Assembly: GCA_937874185.1 (NCBI GenBank) | Contig: CALNAK010000035.1 | Span: forward strand, 72,611-136,610 | Length of the DNA stretch: 64,000 nt | Direction: 5' to 3' | From: an uncultured Lactobacillus sp. | GTDB lineage: Bacteria; Bacillota; Bacilli; Lactobacillales; Lactobacillaceae | Shown here: positions 26,327 through 35,994 of the stretch, one piece after another | How positions within the stretch are numbered: the first letter of the stretch is position 1 | Layout of the letters: each line of letters begins with the position of its first letter | The notes under the pieces: model-generated | Database searches by the model: none | What the model was told of the DNA's origin: nothing | The model's input: the letters and a program-made list of their open reading frames with translations, nothing else | Made by a program: the position numbers and the translations under genes

Positions 26327-27715
26327 CTATTTTCCTAAGCAGAATTGCGAGAATAATTGTGTAATCAATTCATCTTGATAACTTTCTCCGGTAATTTCGC
26401 CTAGAGTGTCCCAGCAAGCTGTCATATCGATTTGTACAAGGTCGATAGGCATTCCTGCTTCAATTCCTGAAATAACGTCATTGAGGCTATTTTTAGCCTT
26501 ACGTAGTAAACCAGCTTGTCTGGCACTTGTAATAATGACATTACTACTATTATCTTCGATTCCTGAATTAAATATTTTGCTGATAGTTTGTTTGATTGTT
26601 TCAATACCAGCGTTTTTGATTGCTGAAGTTTTCAAAATAATATCGTCAGCCTTCAATTGAACAACGCTTTCTGGCGTTATAACGGGCATTAGATCATTTT
26701 TATTAAAAATAACAATTCGGCGCTTATCATTTGTTGCATCAAGTAGTTCGATATCATCTTCAACTAGTTCGCGACTAGCATCCAAAACAACAATTACCAA
26801 GTCAGCATCCTTCAAAGCTGCACGAGAACGTTCAACCCCGATTTTTTCGACCTTATCGTCAGTATCACGAATACCAGCAGTATCGATCAATTTCAAAGGT
26901 ACACCATCAATATTGATGTATTGTTCAACAACATCACGAGTCGTTCCAGCAACATCTGTAACGATAGCTTTGTCTTCATCCAATAGACGATTCAATAGAC
27001 TAGATTTACCAACGTTAGGCTTTCCGACAATTGCGGTAGCCAAACCATGTTGCAAAATTTCACCACTATTAGCTGTTTTCAATAGACCATCGATACTTGA
27101 ACTAACTGTTCTAGCCTTTTCCAACAATAATTTAGTTGTCATTTGGTCAGTGTCATATTCAGGATAATCAATATTGACCTCAACTTGAGCTAATGAATCG
27201 AGAATCTCTTGTCTCAAATTAGAAATCAAATGATGTAAATTTCCATCCAATTGATTAACGGCTACTTGCATCGCTTTATCTGTTTTAGCACGGATCAAAT
27301 CCATTACAGATTCGGCTTGAGTCAAATCAATTCGACCATTTAAGAAAGCACGTTTTGTAAATTCACCCGGTTCGGCCATTCTAGCACCAGAACCTAGCAA
27401 TAATTGGAGTACTCGATTAGTTGCCACTATACCCCCATGGGTATTAATTTCGATGACATCTTCGCGGGTAAAAGTCTTTGGTGCACGCATTACTGAAACC
27501 ATAACTTCATCAACAAGTGATCCGTCGTTTGGGTCAATGATGTGTCCATAATTTATTGTGTGACTGTCAACTTTGGCAAGGTCACGTCCCTTAAAAATCT
27601 TTTTAGCAACTGGGACAGCTTGATCTCCTGACAAACGAACAATGGAAATGGCACCTTCCCCAGGAGGCGTTGAAATAGCTGCTATAGTGTCATATTCAGT
27701 TACTGAACTTGGCAT
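26327..27715 (-). CDS. mnmE: tRNA modification GTPase MnmE
   Basis: 462 residues. An N-terminal THF-binding domain (DTIAAISTPPGEGAISIVR) is followed by a helical domain, an inserted G domain (GKPNVGKSSLLNRLL near 223, TDVAGTTRD, DTAGIRDT) and the invariant C-terminal FCLGK, whose Cys-x-Gly-Lys is needed for modification. Partner of MnmG in U34 modification. A ribosome binding site GGGAG precedes it. A terminator separates it from yidC upstream. Confidence 0.98.
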   Translation of the reverse strand: MPSSVTEYDTIAAISTPPGEGAISIVRLSGDQAVPVAKKIFKGRDLAKVDSHTINYGHIIDPNDGSLVDEVMVSVMRAPKTFTREDVIEINTHGGIVATNRVLQLLLGSGARMAEPGEFTKRAFLNGRIDLTQAESVMDLIRAKTDKAMQVAVNQLDGNLHHLISNLRQEILDSLAQVEVNIDYPEYDTDQMTTKLLLEKARTVSSSIDGLLKTANSGEILQHGLATAIVGKPNVGKSSLLNRLLDEDKAIVTDVAGTTRDVVEQYINIDGVPLKLIDTAGIRDTDDKVEKIGVERSRAALKDADLVIVVLDASRELVEDDIELLDATNDKRRIVIFNKNDLMPVITPESVVQLKADDIILKTSAIKNAGIETIKQTISKIFNSGIEDNSSNVIITSARQAGLLRKAKNSLNDVISGIEAGMPIDLVQIDMTACWDTLGEITGESYQDELITQLFSQFCLGK

Positions 27716-27744
27716 AATAAGCTCCCTTCTCTATTTTTGAGCAT

Positions 27745-27785
27745 AAAAAAAGTGCATAATCCGCCAATTTTTGACGGAAAAGCAC
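27745..27785 (-). terminator. Terminator after yidC
   Basis: On the minus strand GTGC and GCAC enclose TCCGTCAAAAATTGGCGGA, followed by seven T (plus-strand A tract 27745-27751). It uncouples yidC from mnmE. Confidence 0.7.
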
Positions 27786-27860
27786 CTTGACTACTTTTCT
27801 ATATATGAATAGTTCAAACAATTTCTAAAACATCTTAACGACATTTTTATTAATTGTCAA

Positions 27861-28703
27861 TTATTTATGATTTTTATAAACACGTTTCTTAGCTTTTCTA
27901 AGCTTACGTTGTTTATTACGTTCTGCTTCCTCAGCTTCTTTTTGTTCACGACGATACTTGAACGGATTTTGGAAAGCCAATGTCTGAAGAACTTGGAATG
28001 CATTAGTAACAACCCAGTAAATTGTAATAGCTGATGGGAATGTTAATGCAGGGAAGAAGATGAAGAATGGCATTACCCATGTCATGATCTTCGTTGTTGA
28101 ATTTTGTTGTGGTTGTGAGTAGCTAGAAATGTATGTACTTAAGAAAGTAAACAAACCAGCTAGGATAGCCATGATGTAATATGGATCAGCTTTTCCAAGT
28201 TGCATCCATAAGAAACTACCATCACGTAATTGAGTCGTCTTATAGATAGCTTGGTACAAAGCAAACATAACTGGCATTTGGACTACCAATGGTAAACAAC
28301 CAGCAACCGGGTTCACTCCCGCCTCACTATATAACTTTTGAGTTTCCTCTCTCAATTTCTGTTGAGTATCCGTATCTTTTGCTGAATATTTATCTTGAAG
28401 AGCCTTCATTTGAGGCTGAATCTTCATTTGTTTATTCATGCTTCGGATTTGAAGCCAATTAAGTGGGAGTAAAACAACCCTCACGATAATTGTGAAAAGT
28501 ACGATAGCCCATCCATAACTGTTACCAACGATTGATGCTAACCAAAGAATGAATCTTGAAAAACTATATAAAACATAGTGATCCCAGAATCCAGTACTTT
28601 TACTAGTAATTGGCACGTTTAAGTTTGAACATCCAGCTAATACCAAGACAACACTAAGTAATAGCGCTACACCTATGTATTTCTTTAAGCTTTTTTTATT
28701 CAC
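27861..28703 (-). CDS. yidC: Membrane protein insertase YidC/OxaA
   Basis: 280 residues. A lipoprotein signal peptide with VLVLAGC (Cys25) leads into the conserved five-helix insertase core: YGWAIVLFTIIVRVVLLPL, then a cytoplasmic hairpin QPQMKALQDKYS, then NPVAGCLPLVVQMPVMFALY. The C-terminal tail is strongly basic (KRREQKEAEEAERNKQRKLRK), as in Gram-positive homologues that bind ribosomes. It inserts membrane proteins with or without SecYEG. It follows rnpA as in most Firmicutes. Confidence 0.97.
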   Translation of the reverse strand: MNKKSLKKYIGVALLLSVVLVLAGCSNLNVPITSKSTGFWDHYVLYSFSRFILWLASIVGNSYGWAIVLFTIIVRVVLLPLNWLQIRSMNKQMKIQPQMKALQDKYSAKDTDTQQKLREETQKLYSEAGVNPVAGCLPLVVQMPVMFALYQAIYKTTQLRDGSFLWMQLGKADPYYIMAILAGLFTFLSTYISSYSQPQQNSTTKIMTWVMPFFIFFPALTFPSAITIYWVVTNAFQVLQTLAFQNPFKYRREQKEAEEAERNKQRKLRKAKKRVYKNHK

Positions 28704-28742
28704 TTTTACACCCTATATATTAGTTTATTAAAATTTTCGATC

Positions 28743-29084
28743 CTACTCTATTACTTTACCTAATTTCAATAAATGTACAATATTCTTTTTTGCGTCAAAC
28801 ATGTCTAAATCAACCGCAGGTTTTCTTGCGATAATCAAGAAATCCAATTCTGCGGGAATTTCGGGCTTCAATTCCAAAAGTGATTGGCGAATGTATCTTT
28901 TAACACGATTACGCCCCACTGCAGTATGTGAAACTTTCTTTCCGACAGAAATTCCTACACGAAAATGCTTTTGACCCTCTTTAGGCATTTTGTATAGTAC
29001 AAAGTTGCGATTTGCAACGGAATTACCGTTGGAATAGACATATTGGAACTCATTTTCTTTTTTAATTCGATAGCTTTTTCTCAT
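28743..29084 (-). CDS. rnpA: Ribonuclease P protein component
   Basis: 113 residues. The family start MRKSYRIKKENEFQYVY is followed by the RNR signature region, VGRNRVKRYIRQSL (about residues 57-70), that contacts the RNase P RNA, and FLIIARKPAVD near the end. It processes tRNA 5' ends together with rnpB RNA, which is not in this window. It lies between rpmH and yidC in the conserved order. Confidence 0.97.
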   Translation of the reverse strand: MRKSYRIKKENEFQYVYSNGNSVANRNFVLYKMPKEGQKHFRVGISVGKKVSHTAVGRNRVKRYIRQSLLELKPEIPAELDFLIIARKPAVDLDMFDAKKNIVHLLKLGKVIE

Positions 29085-29146
29085 ATGTCACCAGACTACT
29101 CTTGTGTTTGTAATAAAAAAGGACCACCAAGAGTGATCCTTCAAAA

Positions 29147-29287
29147 CTAAGCTGATAATACTTTGCGACCCTTTTTGCGACGTCTTGCTAGAACTCTGCG
29201 ACCATTACTTGTACTCATTCGTTTCATGAAACCATGGACGCGTTCACGATGACGCTTCTTGGGTTGATATGTTCTCTTTGTAGTCAT
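29147..29287 (-). CDS. rpmH: Ribosomal protein L34
   Basis: 46 residues, strongly basic. The start MTTKRTYQPKKRHRERVHGF and the middle RRVLARRRKKGRKVLSA are diagnostic of L34. The ribosome binding site AGGAGG on the minus strand (29294-29299) is 6 nt before the ATG. It is the first gene of the leftward rpmH-rnpA-yidC unit beside the origin. Too short for common ORF cut-offs. Confidence 0.97.
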   Translation of the reverse strand: MTTKRTYQPKKRHRERVHGFMKRMSTSNGRRVLARRRKKGRKVLSA

Positions 29288-29438
29288 CAATAAACCTCCT
29301 GACTCTTAAATTTAAATATTCTAAAATTTCACTTCTTCAGACAATTGCTTAACTATAATATCATGTTATTGCAATAATTTAAACAGGTAATTTCCTATTA
29401 ATGGAAAACAATTCAAAGAAGTTTTACGCAATTTCTAT

Positions 29439-29771
29439 TGTGGATAAAAAGTTGACAAAATTTACAACCTTTTTTATCCACAGTGATTTAAACAAAGTTT
29501 TCCCACATATTTTTTACTGTGTTTTACTTTTCCACAGGATTTGTGTATTTCTTGTTTTTTGTTTGTAACACCTGAAAATAGGCACTTTCTTCTCCACTTT
29601 TCTGTGGATAACTATGTTGACAACTGTTTGTTGCCTCTATTTTCCACAAGCCTGTGTATTTAAAAAATACCAGTTGTTATTTGTATAAAATTTAAACGTG
29701 TGTTCTGTGGAAAACTTCTTAATAGAATGATAAACTATAGACTGTCATTTTAGGGAAAAAAATTATCCACA
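29439..29771. other. oriC, upstream DnaA-box cluster
   Basis: The rpmH-dnaA gap (29288-29793) holds four exact DnaA boxes: TGTGGATAA at 29439 and 29603, and TTATCCACA at 29474 and 29763. One-mismatch versions (TTTTCCACA, TGTGGAAAA) lie between, in very AT-rich DNA. This is the first half of a bipartite origin, and the boxes next to dnaA probably also mediate its autoregulation. Confidence 0.9.
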
Positions 29772-29793
29772 GACATAGATTGGGGGGAAATAA

Positions 29794-31164
29794 TTGCCAA
29801 ATATAAATAATACAAATGAACTTACTGCTTTTTGGGATTATTTTACTAAAAAGCTTAAATCCCAATTAACACAGGTCAGTTATACAACGTGGGTCGAAAG
29901 TGCCAAACCTTTAAGGGTAGAAGGAAATAATATTTACATCTCTGTCCCAACAAAACTACATAAAGACTATTGGGAACGAAATTATACTGAAAAAATCGTT
30001 ATTTACTCCTATGAATTAAACGGCATGGAACTCAATCCAATAATTGAAAATATTGAGGATTCCAACAAAAAAGAGGAACCCGAAAGGGCCCCTCAACTTG
30101 AAACTACTACTGAATCTGCTCAACCAAAACACGTATTTCATAATTCGCACCTAAATCCAAAATACACATTTTCTACTTTTATTGTTGGTGGTGGAAATCA
30201 AATGGCTCATGCGGCAGCACTTGCAGCAGCCGAAGATCCAGGTGGAGTTTACAATCCATTATTTATCTATGGTGGCGTTGGTCTTGGTAAAACTCATTTG
30301 ATGCAAGCAATTGGACATCAGATGATCAAGCTAGACCCATTGTCAAAAGTTAAATACGTTACTAGTGAAACCTTCGCTAACGACTTCATCAATTCAATCC
30401 AAACTAAGTCCCAAGATGATTTCAGACGAGAATATCGAAACGTCGATCTACTATTAATAGATGATATTCAATTTTTCGCTGAAAAAGAAGGAACTCAAGA
30501 GGAATTCTTCCACACATTCAACGCATTATATGAAACAGGTAAGCAGATCGTAATGACGTCTGATCGTTTACCAAATGAAATCCCTAAGTTGCAACAACGA
30601 TTAGTTTCTAGATTTACTCAGGGTTTGTCGGCTGACATTACTGCTCCTGATCTAGAAACCAGAACAGCTATTTTACGGAATAAAGCTAAAGCAGAACATT
30701 TGGAAATTCCAGATGACACTTTATCCTACATTGCAGCACAAATTGACACTAATGTGCGTGAACTAGAAGGCGCTTTGATTCGAGTTCAGGCTTATTCGAC
30801 GACTAAAAATACTGATATTACCAAATCAGTTGCTGCGGATGCATTGAAAATCTACAAATTATCTAATGATAAGAAGGGACTTTCAATTGCTAAGATCCAA
30901 AATAAAGTTGCCAAATATTATCATGTTTCGATTCAAGACTTAAAAGGTAAAAAACGAGTTAAATCAATTGTTGTTCCTCGACAGATTGCCATGTACCTTT
31001 CACGTGAACTAACCGATCGTTCTCTTCCTCAAATAGGAATGGAATTTGGTGGGAAAGATCATACCACAGTCATGCATTCATGTGATAAAATATCCGAGTT
31101 AGTCATAAAAGATGACGATCTCAAGCGAGATATCAACGAATTGAAAGACGACCTTAGAAATTAG
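29794..31164 (+). CDS. dnaA: Chromosomal replication initiator DnaA
   Basis: 456 residues. Domain I (1-80) includes FWDYFTKKLKSQLTQVSYTTWVE. AAA+ domain III has Walker A GGVGLGKTHLMQA (about 155-168) and Walker B LLLIDDIQFF. Domain IV carries the DNA-binding signature DRSLPQIGMEFGGKDHTTV near 410. The start is TTG, preceded by GGGGGGA at the right spacing; no ATG fits. It binds the TTATCCACA boxes on both sides of its own gene and unwinds the origin before dnaN. Confidence 0.98.
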   Translation: MPNINNTNELTAFWDYFTKKLKSQLTQVSYTTWVESAKPLRVEGNNIYISVPTKLHKDYWERNYTEKIVIYSYELNGMELNPIIENIEDSNKKEEPERAPQLETTTESAQPKHVFHNSHLNPKYTFSTFIVGGGNQMAHAAALAAAEDPGGVYNPLFIYGGVGLGKTHLMQAIGHQMIKLDPLSKVKYVTSETFANDFINSIQTKSQDDFRREYRNVDLLLIDDIQFFAEKEGTQEEFFHTFNALYETGKQIVMTSDRLPNEIPKLQQRLVSRFTQGLSADITAPDLETRTAILRNKAKAEHLEIPDDTLSYIAAQIDTNVRELEGALIRVQAYSTTKNTDITKSVAADALKIYKLSNDKKGLSIAKIQNKVAKYYHVSIQDLKGKKRVKSIVVPRQIAMYLSRELTDRSLPQIGMEFGGKDHTTVMHSCDKISELVIKDDDLKRDINELKDDLRN

Positions 31165-31194
31165 CTTGTTTATAACTTTTTAGTTTTCCCAAAG

Positions 31195-31310
31195 TTATCC
31201 ACAGCTGTTAATAACATCATTTTTTCAAGTAGGCTCTAGGACCATCTAAGTTATCCACAGTTTCAACAGGCCCTACTACTACTACTATCTATATATTAAT
31301 TAATTAAAAG
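31195..31310 (+). other. oriC, unwinding region with DnaA-trio
   Basis: Two exact DnaA boxes TTATCCACA (31195-31203 and 31251-31259). After the second, a run of CTA/ACT triplets (CTACTACTACTACTAT, about 31272-31288) matches the DnaA-trio element known from Bacillus subtilis. It leads into ATATATTAATTAATTAAA, an AT-rich duplex unwinding element. It lies between dnaA and dnaN, as in other Firmicutes bipartite origins. Confidence 0.88.
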
Positions 31311-31320
31311 GGAGTTACCT

Positions 31321-32457
31321 ATGAAATTTTCTATTGATCGATCAAAGTTCATTAATCAAACAAGTAACGTTCAACGAGCAATTTCCACAAAGACAACTAT
31401 TCCTATTTTGACAGGAATGAAATTAGATCTAACTGAATCAGGTTTGACAATTACCGGAAGCAATTCTGATATTTCAATTACTTCTTTTATTTCTAAAGAA
31501 GATGCTGATAATGATTTAAATATCGAAAGTGTTGGTTCAATTGTTTTACCAGCTAGATTCTTTAACGAAATTATTAAAAAATTACCTGGCGACAATTTTG
31601 GTTTAGAAGTTTTAGATAATAATCAAACTGTAATTAAATCAGGTGTTTCAGAATTTACTATTAACGGATTAGATGCTGTTAATTATCCACACCTTCCAGA
31701 AGTAGAAACTGATAATCAATTAGTTTTACCCACTGATGTCTTTACAGAAGTCGTTAACCAAACTGTTATTGCTGTATCAACCCAAGAAAGTCGTCCAGTT
31801 TTAACTGGTGTTAACTTCTTGATTACTAGTGAAGGTCTGACTGCTGTCGCAACTGATAGTCACCGTCTTTCACAAAGAAAAATTAATATCACAAGTGATG
31901 AAGACTACAATTTGATCATTCCTGGTAAGAGTTTGACTGAATTAGTTAGAACTATCAGCGACTCTGTCAAAGAAATTTCAATGTCAATTTCAGAAAACCA
32001 AGTTCTATTCAGTTTTGACAACATTATGTTCTACTCAAGACTATTAGACGGTAGATATCCTGAAACTGATCGTTTGATTCCAGAAGACTCAAATACAAAA
32101 CTTACTTTTGATACTTCAAAATTATTGGCTTCAGTTGAACGTGCTTCATTACTTTCACACGAAAGTAGAAACAACGTTATCAAACTAGAAATCAAATCTG
32201 TGGATAAAAAAGCCACACTTTACGGTAATTCTCCAGAAGTTGGTACTGTTGAAGAAGTTCTTGATTTCGAAGGACTTGAAGGTGAAGATTTGGAGATTTC
32301 ATTCAACCCTGATTACTTGAAGGATGCTTTAAGATCATTCGGTAGTAATACAACAATTGAAATGAGTTTTACTTCTCCATTACATCCATTTACTTTAAGA
32401 CCCGTTGAAGATAGTGATAATTTCGTCCAACTTATCACTCCAGTAAGAACATTTTAA
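31321..32457 (+). CDS. dnaN: DNA polymerase III beta subunit (sliding clamp)
   Basis: 378 residues, the normal clamp length with three repeated domains. Seen are the N-terminal KFSIDRSKFINQTSNVQRAIS, FLITSEGLTAVATDSHRLS in domain 2, LLDGRYPETDRLIP, and the C-terminal ITPVRTF, the conserved PxR end. Ring-shaped processivity factor for the replicative polymerase. It starts just after the unwinding element, with a GGGAG ribosome binding site. A terminator follows, so yaaA onward form a new unit. Confidence 0.98.
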   Translation: MKFSIDRSKFINQTSNVQRAISTKTTIPILTGMKLDLTESGLTITGSNSDISITSFISKEDADNDLNIESVGSIVLPARFFNEIIKKLPGDNFGLEVLDNNQTVIKSGVSEFTINGLDAVNYPHLPEVETDNQLVLPTDVFTEVVNQTVIAVSTQESRPVLTGVNFLITSEGLTAVATDSHRLSQRKINITSDEDYNLIIPGKSLTELVRTISDSVKEISMSISENQVLFSFDNIMFYSRLLDGRYPETDRLIPEDSNTKLTFDTSKLLASVERASLLSHESRNNVIKLEIKSVDKKATLYGNSPEVGTVEEVLDFEGLEGEDLEISFNPDYLKDALRSFGSNTTIEMSFTSPLHPFTLRPVEDSDNFVQLITPVRTF

Positions 32458-32470
32458 TGTGAAATAAGCA

Positions 32471-32506
32471 AAATAGACTGAACTTGTCGGTTCGGTCTAT
32501 TTTTTT
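32471..32506 (+). terminator. dnaN terminator
   Basis: AAATAGACTGAAC and GTTCGGTCTATTT stem followed by T7. Confidence 0.85.
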
Positions 32507-32622
32507 GCACTTTATTTACTTAAACGCCTAAATCTTGCTTAGGGACTTTTTTTAGGTGATTTTAGTGGGTGGATACTATTTATCGTAAAAATCGCTCAAA
32601 CGGGCTGATATTTCGTTCTAAG

Positions 32623-32651
32623 TTGTTTTTTATTGTGAAAACAACTATAAT
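32623..32651 (+). promoter_or_regulatory. Promoter for yaaA-recF-gyrB
   Basis: TTGTTT (32623-32628), 17-bp spacer, TATAAT (32646-32651), 46 bp before the yaaA start. Confidence 0.6.
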
Positions 32652-32697
32652 ATCACTATGTCATTAAATGGATAAATCTAATAAATAGGGTGTAATT

Positions 32698-32907
32698 ATG
32701 TCTGAGAAAATCAAGCTAGAAACTGAATTTATAACATTAGGTCAACTCTTAAAAGACGAAGGCGTCATCGCAACTGGTGGCCAAGCCAAGTGGTTCTTGA
32801 GAGAAAATTCAGTGCTCCTTAATGGTGAGCCTGAAGATCGTCGTGGTAAGAAGTTGCGTTCTGGCGACGTAATAGTTGTCGGTGAACAAACTTTTGAAAT
32901 TGCATAA
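32698..32907 (+). CDS. yaaA: S4-domain RNA-binding protein YaaA
   Basis: 69 residues, almost entirely an S4 RNA-binding fold: LGQLLKDEGVIATGGQAKWFLRENSVLLNGE followed by RRGKKLRSGDVIVVGEQTFEI. Conserved between dnaN and recF in Firmicutes; its exact target is not established. The stop codon directly abuts the recF ATG, so the two are translationally coupled. Confidence 0.93.
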   Translation: MSEKIKLETEFITLGQLLKDEGVIATGGQAKWFLRENSVLLNGEPEDRRGKKLRSGDVIVVGEQTFEIA

Positions 32908-34029
32908 ATGTATGTAAAAGAACTCCAACTTCACAATTACCGTAACTATGAATCCTTACTAGTCGATTTTTCACCCAACATTAATGTTTTTTTGGGGGAG
33001 AATGCTCAAGGCAAGACCAATTTATTAGAGGCTATGTATTTTTTAGCTTTAACGAGAAGTCATCGAACATCAAATGACAAGGATTTAATTAGATGGGGCA
33101 GTGATTTTGCAAGGATCTCTGGTACCGTGATCAAGGATAATTCCAGTCGTTTGAAATTAGACTTGGTCATTAGTAAATCTGGCAAAAAGGCCAAATTAAA
33201 TAATTTGGAACAACGAAAATTATCAAGTTATATCGGTAATTTGAACGTTGTCCTTTTTTCGCCAGAGGATCTTTCGATTGTGAAAGGTAATCCAGGAATT
33301 CGACGCAAATTCATTGATATGGAATTTGGTCAGATGTCTGCGCAGTATTTAAAGACAATGAGTCAATTTCGGTCAGTTTTAAAACAACGTAATGCATATT
33401 TAAAAAAACTTCAGCATCGACAAGCGAAAGATATGATTTATTTGGATGTTTTAACGGATCAGTTTTCAGCGTATTGTGCGGAAGTTGTTTTTTCGCGTTT
33501 GCAATTTTTAAGTAGATTGCAAAAGTACATTGAAAAGATTCATGCAAACATTACAGAAGATCATGAGAAACTAAAAATTGTTTACAATACGTTTTTCACA
33601 ACTGAAGGAAAAACTCTTGAAAATATCTATGATATTTTCAAAGACAATTTTCAAAAAAATTACCAAAAAGAAATTCAACGTGGTGTGACACTTTATGGTC
33701 CACATCGTGATGATATTAAATTTTTGGTAAATGATAAAAACGTTCAAGATTTTGGTTCCCAAGGTCAACAGCGTTCAGTTGCGTTGAGTTTAAAATTGGC
33801 AGAAGTTGAATTGATCAAGGATCAGGTGGGGGATTATCCAATTCTTTTATTGGATGATGTTTTGTCAGAACTTGATCATAAGCGTCAGACTCATTTGTTA
33901 TCGTCAATCAAGGATGGTATTCAAACGTTTATCACAACCACATCACTTGACGATGTAGATCCCAATTTAGTTAAAAACCCTAACATCTTAAATATAGATA
34001 ATGGCAAAGTTCAACAGGAGGAGATTTAA
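32908..34029 (+). CDS. recF: DNA replication and repair protein RecF
   Basis: 373 residues of the SMC-like ABC ATPase RecF. Walker A is FLGENAQGKTNLLEAMYFLA (about 30-49), the signature region is GSQGQQRSVALSLKLAE, and Walker B is PILLLDDVLSELD. It loads or assists RecA at gaps together with RecO and RecR. It starts immediately after yaaA; its TAA overlaps the gyrB ATG by one base. Confidence 0.97.
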   Translation: MYVKELQLHNYRNYESLLVDFSPNINVFLGENAQGKTNLLEAMYFLALTRSHRTSNDKDLIRWGSDFARISGTVIKDNSSRLKLDLVISKSGKKAKLNNLEQRKLSSYIGNLNVVLFSPEDLSIVKGNPGIRRKFIDMEFGQMSAQYLKTMSQFRSVLKQRNAYLKKLQHRQAKDMIYLDVLTDQFSAYCAEVVFSRLQFLSRLQKYIEKIHANITEDHEKLKIVYNTFFTTEGKTLENIYDIFKDNFQKNYQKEIQRGVTLYGPHRDDIKFLVNDKNVQDFGSQGQQRSVALSLKLAEVELIKDQVGDYPILLLDDVLSELDHKRQTHLLSSIKDGIQTFITTTSLDDVDPNLVKNPNILNIDNGKVQQEEI

Positions 34030-35978
34030 TGGCTGAAGACAGAAAAGCTGAGCTAGAAAAAAGAGAAGCACAAGTCGAAGAATACGATGCTAGTCAGATT
34101 CAAGTTCTTGAAGGACTAGAGGCTGTTCGTAAACGTCCCGGTATGTATATCGGTTCAACTAGTAAACAAGGTTTACACCATCTTGTTTGGGAAATTATTG
34201 ATAATGGTATTGACGAAGCTCTAGCTGGTTTCGCTACAAAAATCGAAGTTACTGTTGAGAAAGATAATTCCGTTACTGTTACCGATGATGGACGTGGTAT
34301 CCCGGTTGATATTCAAAAGAAGACTGGTAAGCCAGCGCTTGAAACAGTTTATACAATTTTGCATGCCGGTGGTAAATTCGGCGGTGGCGGATACAAGGTA
34401 TCTGGTGGACTTCATGGTGTTGGTGCTTCAGTAGTTAATGCCTTGAGTAGTGAGCTGGATGTTGAAGTTGTCCGTGGTGGTAAAAGATATGGTATCGACT
34501 TCAAACGTGGCAAGGTCAACAACGCCATGCACGTTTTGGGTGATGCTGGAGAATTTGATCACGGAACTCGTGTTCATTTTGTGCCGGATTCAGATATCTT
34601 TACTGAAACTACCGTTTACGATGACAAAGTTTTAACAACTAGAATTCGTGAACTTGCTTTCTTAAATAAAGGCTTAAAACTTACATTTACAGATAAAAGA
34701 GCTGAGACAGCTGAAAAATTAGTATTCCATTATGAAGGCGGAATTCAAAGCTACGTTGAATATATGGATAAGGATAAGGAAGTTCTTTTTGAAGAACCAA
34801 TTTATCTTGAAGGTTTCCAAGATGGTATTACCGTCGAAGTTGCATTGCAATATACCGATGAATATCACACTAATTTGATGACTTTCGCTAATAACATTCA
34901 TACGTATGAAGGTGGTACCCACGAAGTTGGTTTCAAGACTGCTTTGACACGTGTTATTAACGACTACGCTCATAAAAATAAATTACTAAAAGATACTGAA
35001 AAGTTATCTGGTGAAGATGTTCGTGAAGGTATGACAGCCGTTGTATCTATCAAGCATCCGGATCCACAATTTGAGGGTCAAACAAAGACAAAACTTGGTA
35101 ACAGTGACGCTCGTACAATCACTGATAGATTGTTTAGTGAGCATTTCTCTAAGTTCTTGATGGAGAATCCTGATGTTGCTAAGAAAATCGTTGAAAAAGG
35201 TTCTCTTGCTACAAAAGCCCGTTTAGCTGCTAAGCGTGCTCGTGAAGTTACTAGAAAACAAAATGGTTTGGAAATCAGTAATTTGCCTGGTAAATTAGCT
35301 GATAATGCTAGTAAAGATCCAGCAATTTCTGAATTATTTATCGTCGAGGGTGATTCAGCCGGTGGTTCTGCTAAGACTGGTCGTTCACGTTTGACACAAG
35401 CTATTTTGCCTATTAGAGGTAAGATTTTGAACGTTGAAAAAGCTTCAATGGACAAGATTTTAGCTAATGAAGAAATTAGAACCCTATTTACCGCTATGGG
35501 AATGGGATTCGGTGAAGATTTGGATATTTCAAAGGCTCGTTATCACAAAGTCATTATTATGACCGATGCCGATGTCGATGGTGCCCATATCAGAACATTA
35601 CTTTTGACTTTACTTTACAGATATATGCGTCCGGTCGTTGATGCAGGATATGTTTATATTGCCAAGCCACCTTTGTATCAAGTTCGCCAAGGTAAGTTGA
35701 TGCGTTACTTTGATACAGATAAAGAAAAAGATGATTTTGTCGAACAATTACCACCAAAGCCAGAACCAAAGATTCAACGTTACAAGGGTCTTGGTGAAAT
35801 GGATGCTGATCAACTTTGGGAAACAACAATGGATCCAGACAAGAGAAGATTGGACCGTGTTAACCTTGATGACGCTATTGAAGCTAACAGTACTTTCTCA
35901 ATGTTAATGGGTGACAAAGTTGAACCTAGACGAGAATTCATCGAAGCAAATGCACGTTATGCAGAGGTAGATTACTAG
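34029..35978 (+). CDS. gyrB: DNA gyrase subunit B
   Basis: 649 residues. GHKL ATPase domain with IDNGIDEALAG and VTDDGRGIPVDI, a G-rich lid GKFGGGGYKVSGGLHGVG, and the TOPRIM motifs FIVEGDSAGGSAK and IMTDADVDGAHIR, with the metal-binding Asp residues. A C-terminal QRYKGLGEMDADQLWETTM completes the family pattern. With GyrA it introduces negative supercoils. The ribosome binding site GGAGGAG lies inside the recF end. Confidence 0.98.
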   Translation: MAEDRKAELEKREAQVEEYDASQIQVLEGLEAVRKRPGMYIGSTSKQGLHHLVWEIIDNGIDEALAGFATKIEVTVEKDNSVTVTDDGRGIPVDIQKKTGKPALETVYTILHAGGKFGGGGYKVSGGLHGVGASVVNALSSELDVEVVRGGKRYGIDFKRGKVNNAMHVLGDAGEFDHGTRVHFVPDSDIFTETTVYDDKVLTTRIRELAFLNKGLKLTFTDKRAETAEKLVFHYEGGIQSYVEYMDKDKEVLFEEPIYLEGFQDGITVEVALQYTDEYHTNLMTFANNIHTYEGGTHEVGFKTALTRVINDYAHKNKLLKDTEKLSGEDVREGMTAVVSIKHPDPQFEGQTKTKLGNSDARTITDRLFSEHFSKFLMENPDVAKKIVEKGSLATKARLAAKRAREVTRKQNGLEISNLPGKLADNASKDPAISELFIVEGDSAGGSAKTGRSRLTQAILPIRGKILNVEKASMDKILANEEIRTLFTAMGMGFGEDLDISKARYHKVIIMTDADVDGAHIRTLLLTLLYRYMRPVVDAGYVYIAKPPLYQVRQGKLMRYFDTDKEKDDFVEQLPPKPEPKIQRYKGLGEMDADQLWETTMDPDKRRLDRVNLDDAIEANSTFSMLMGDKVEPRREFIEANARYAEVDY

Positions 35979-35994
35979 AGAGGATGGCAATTTA

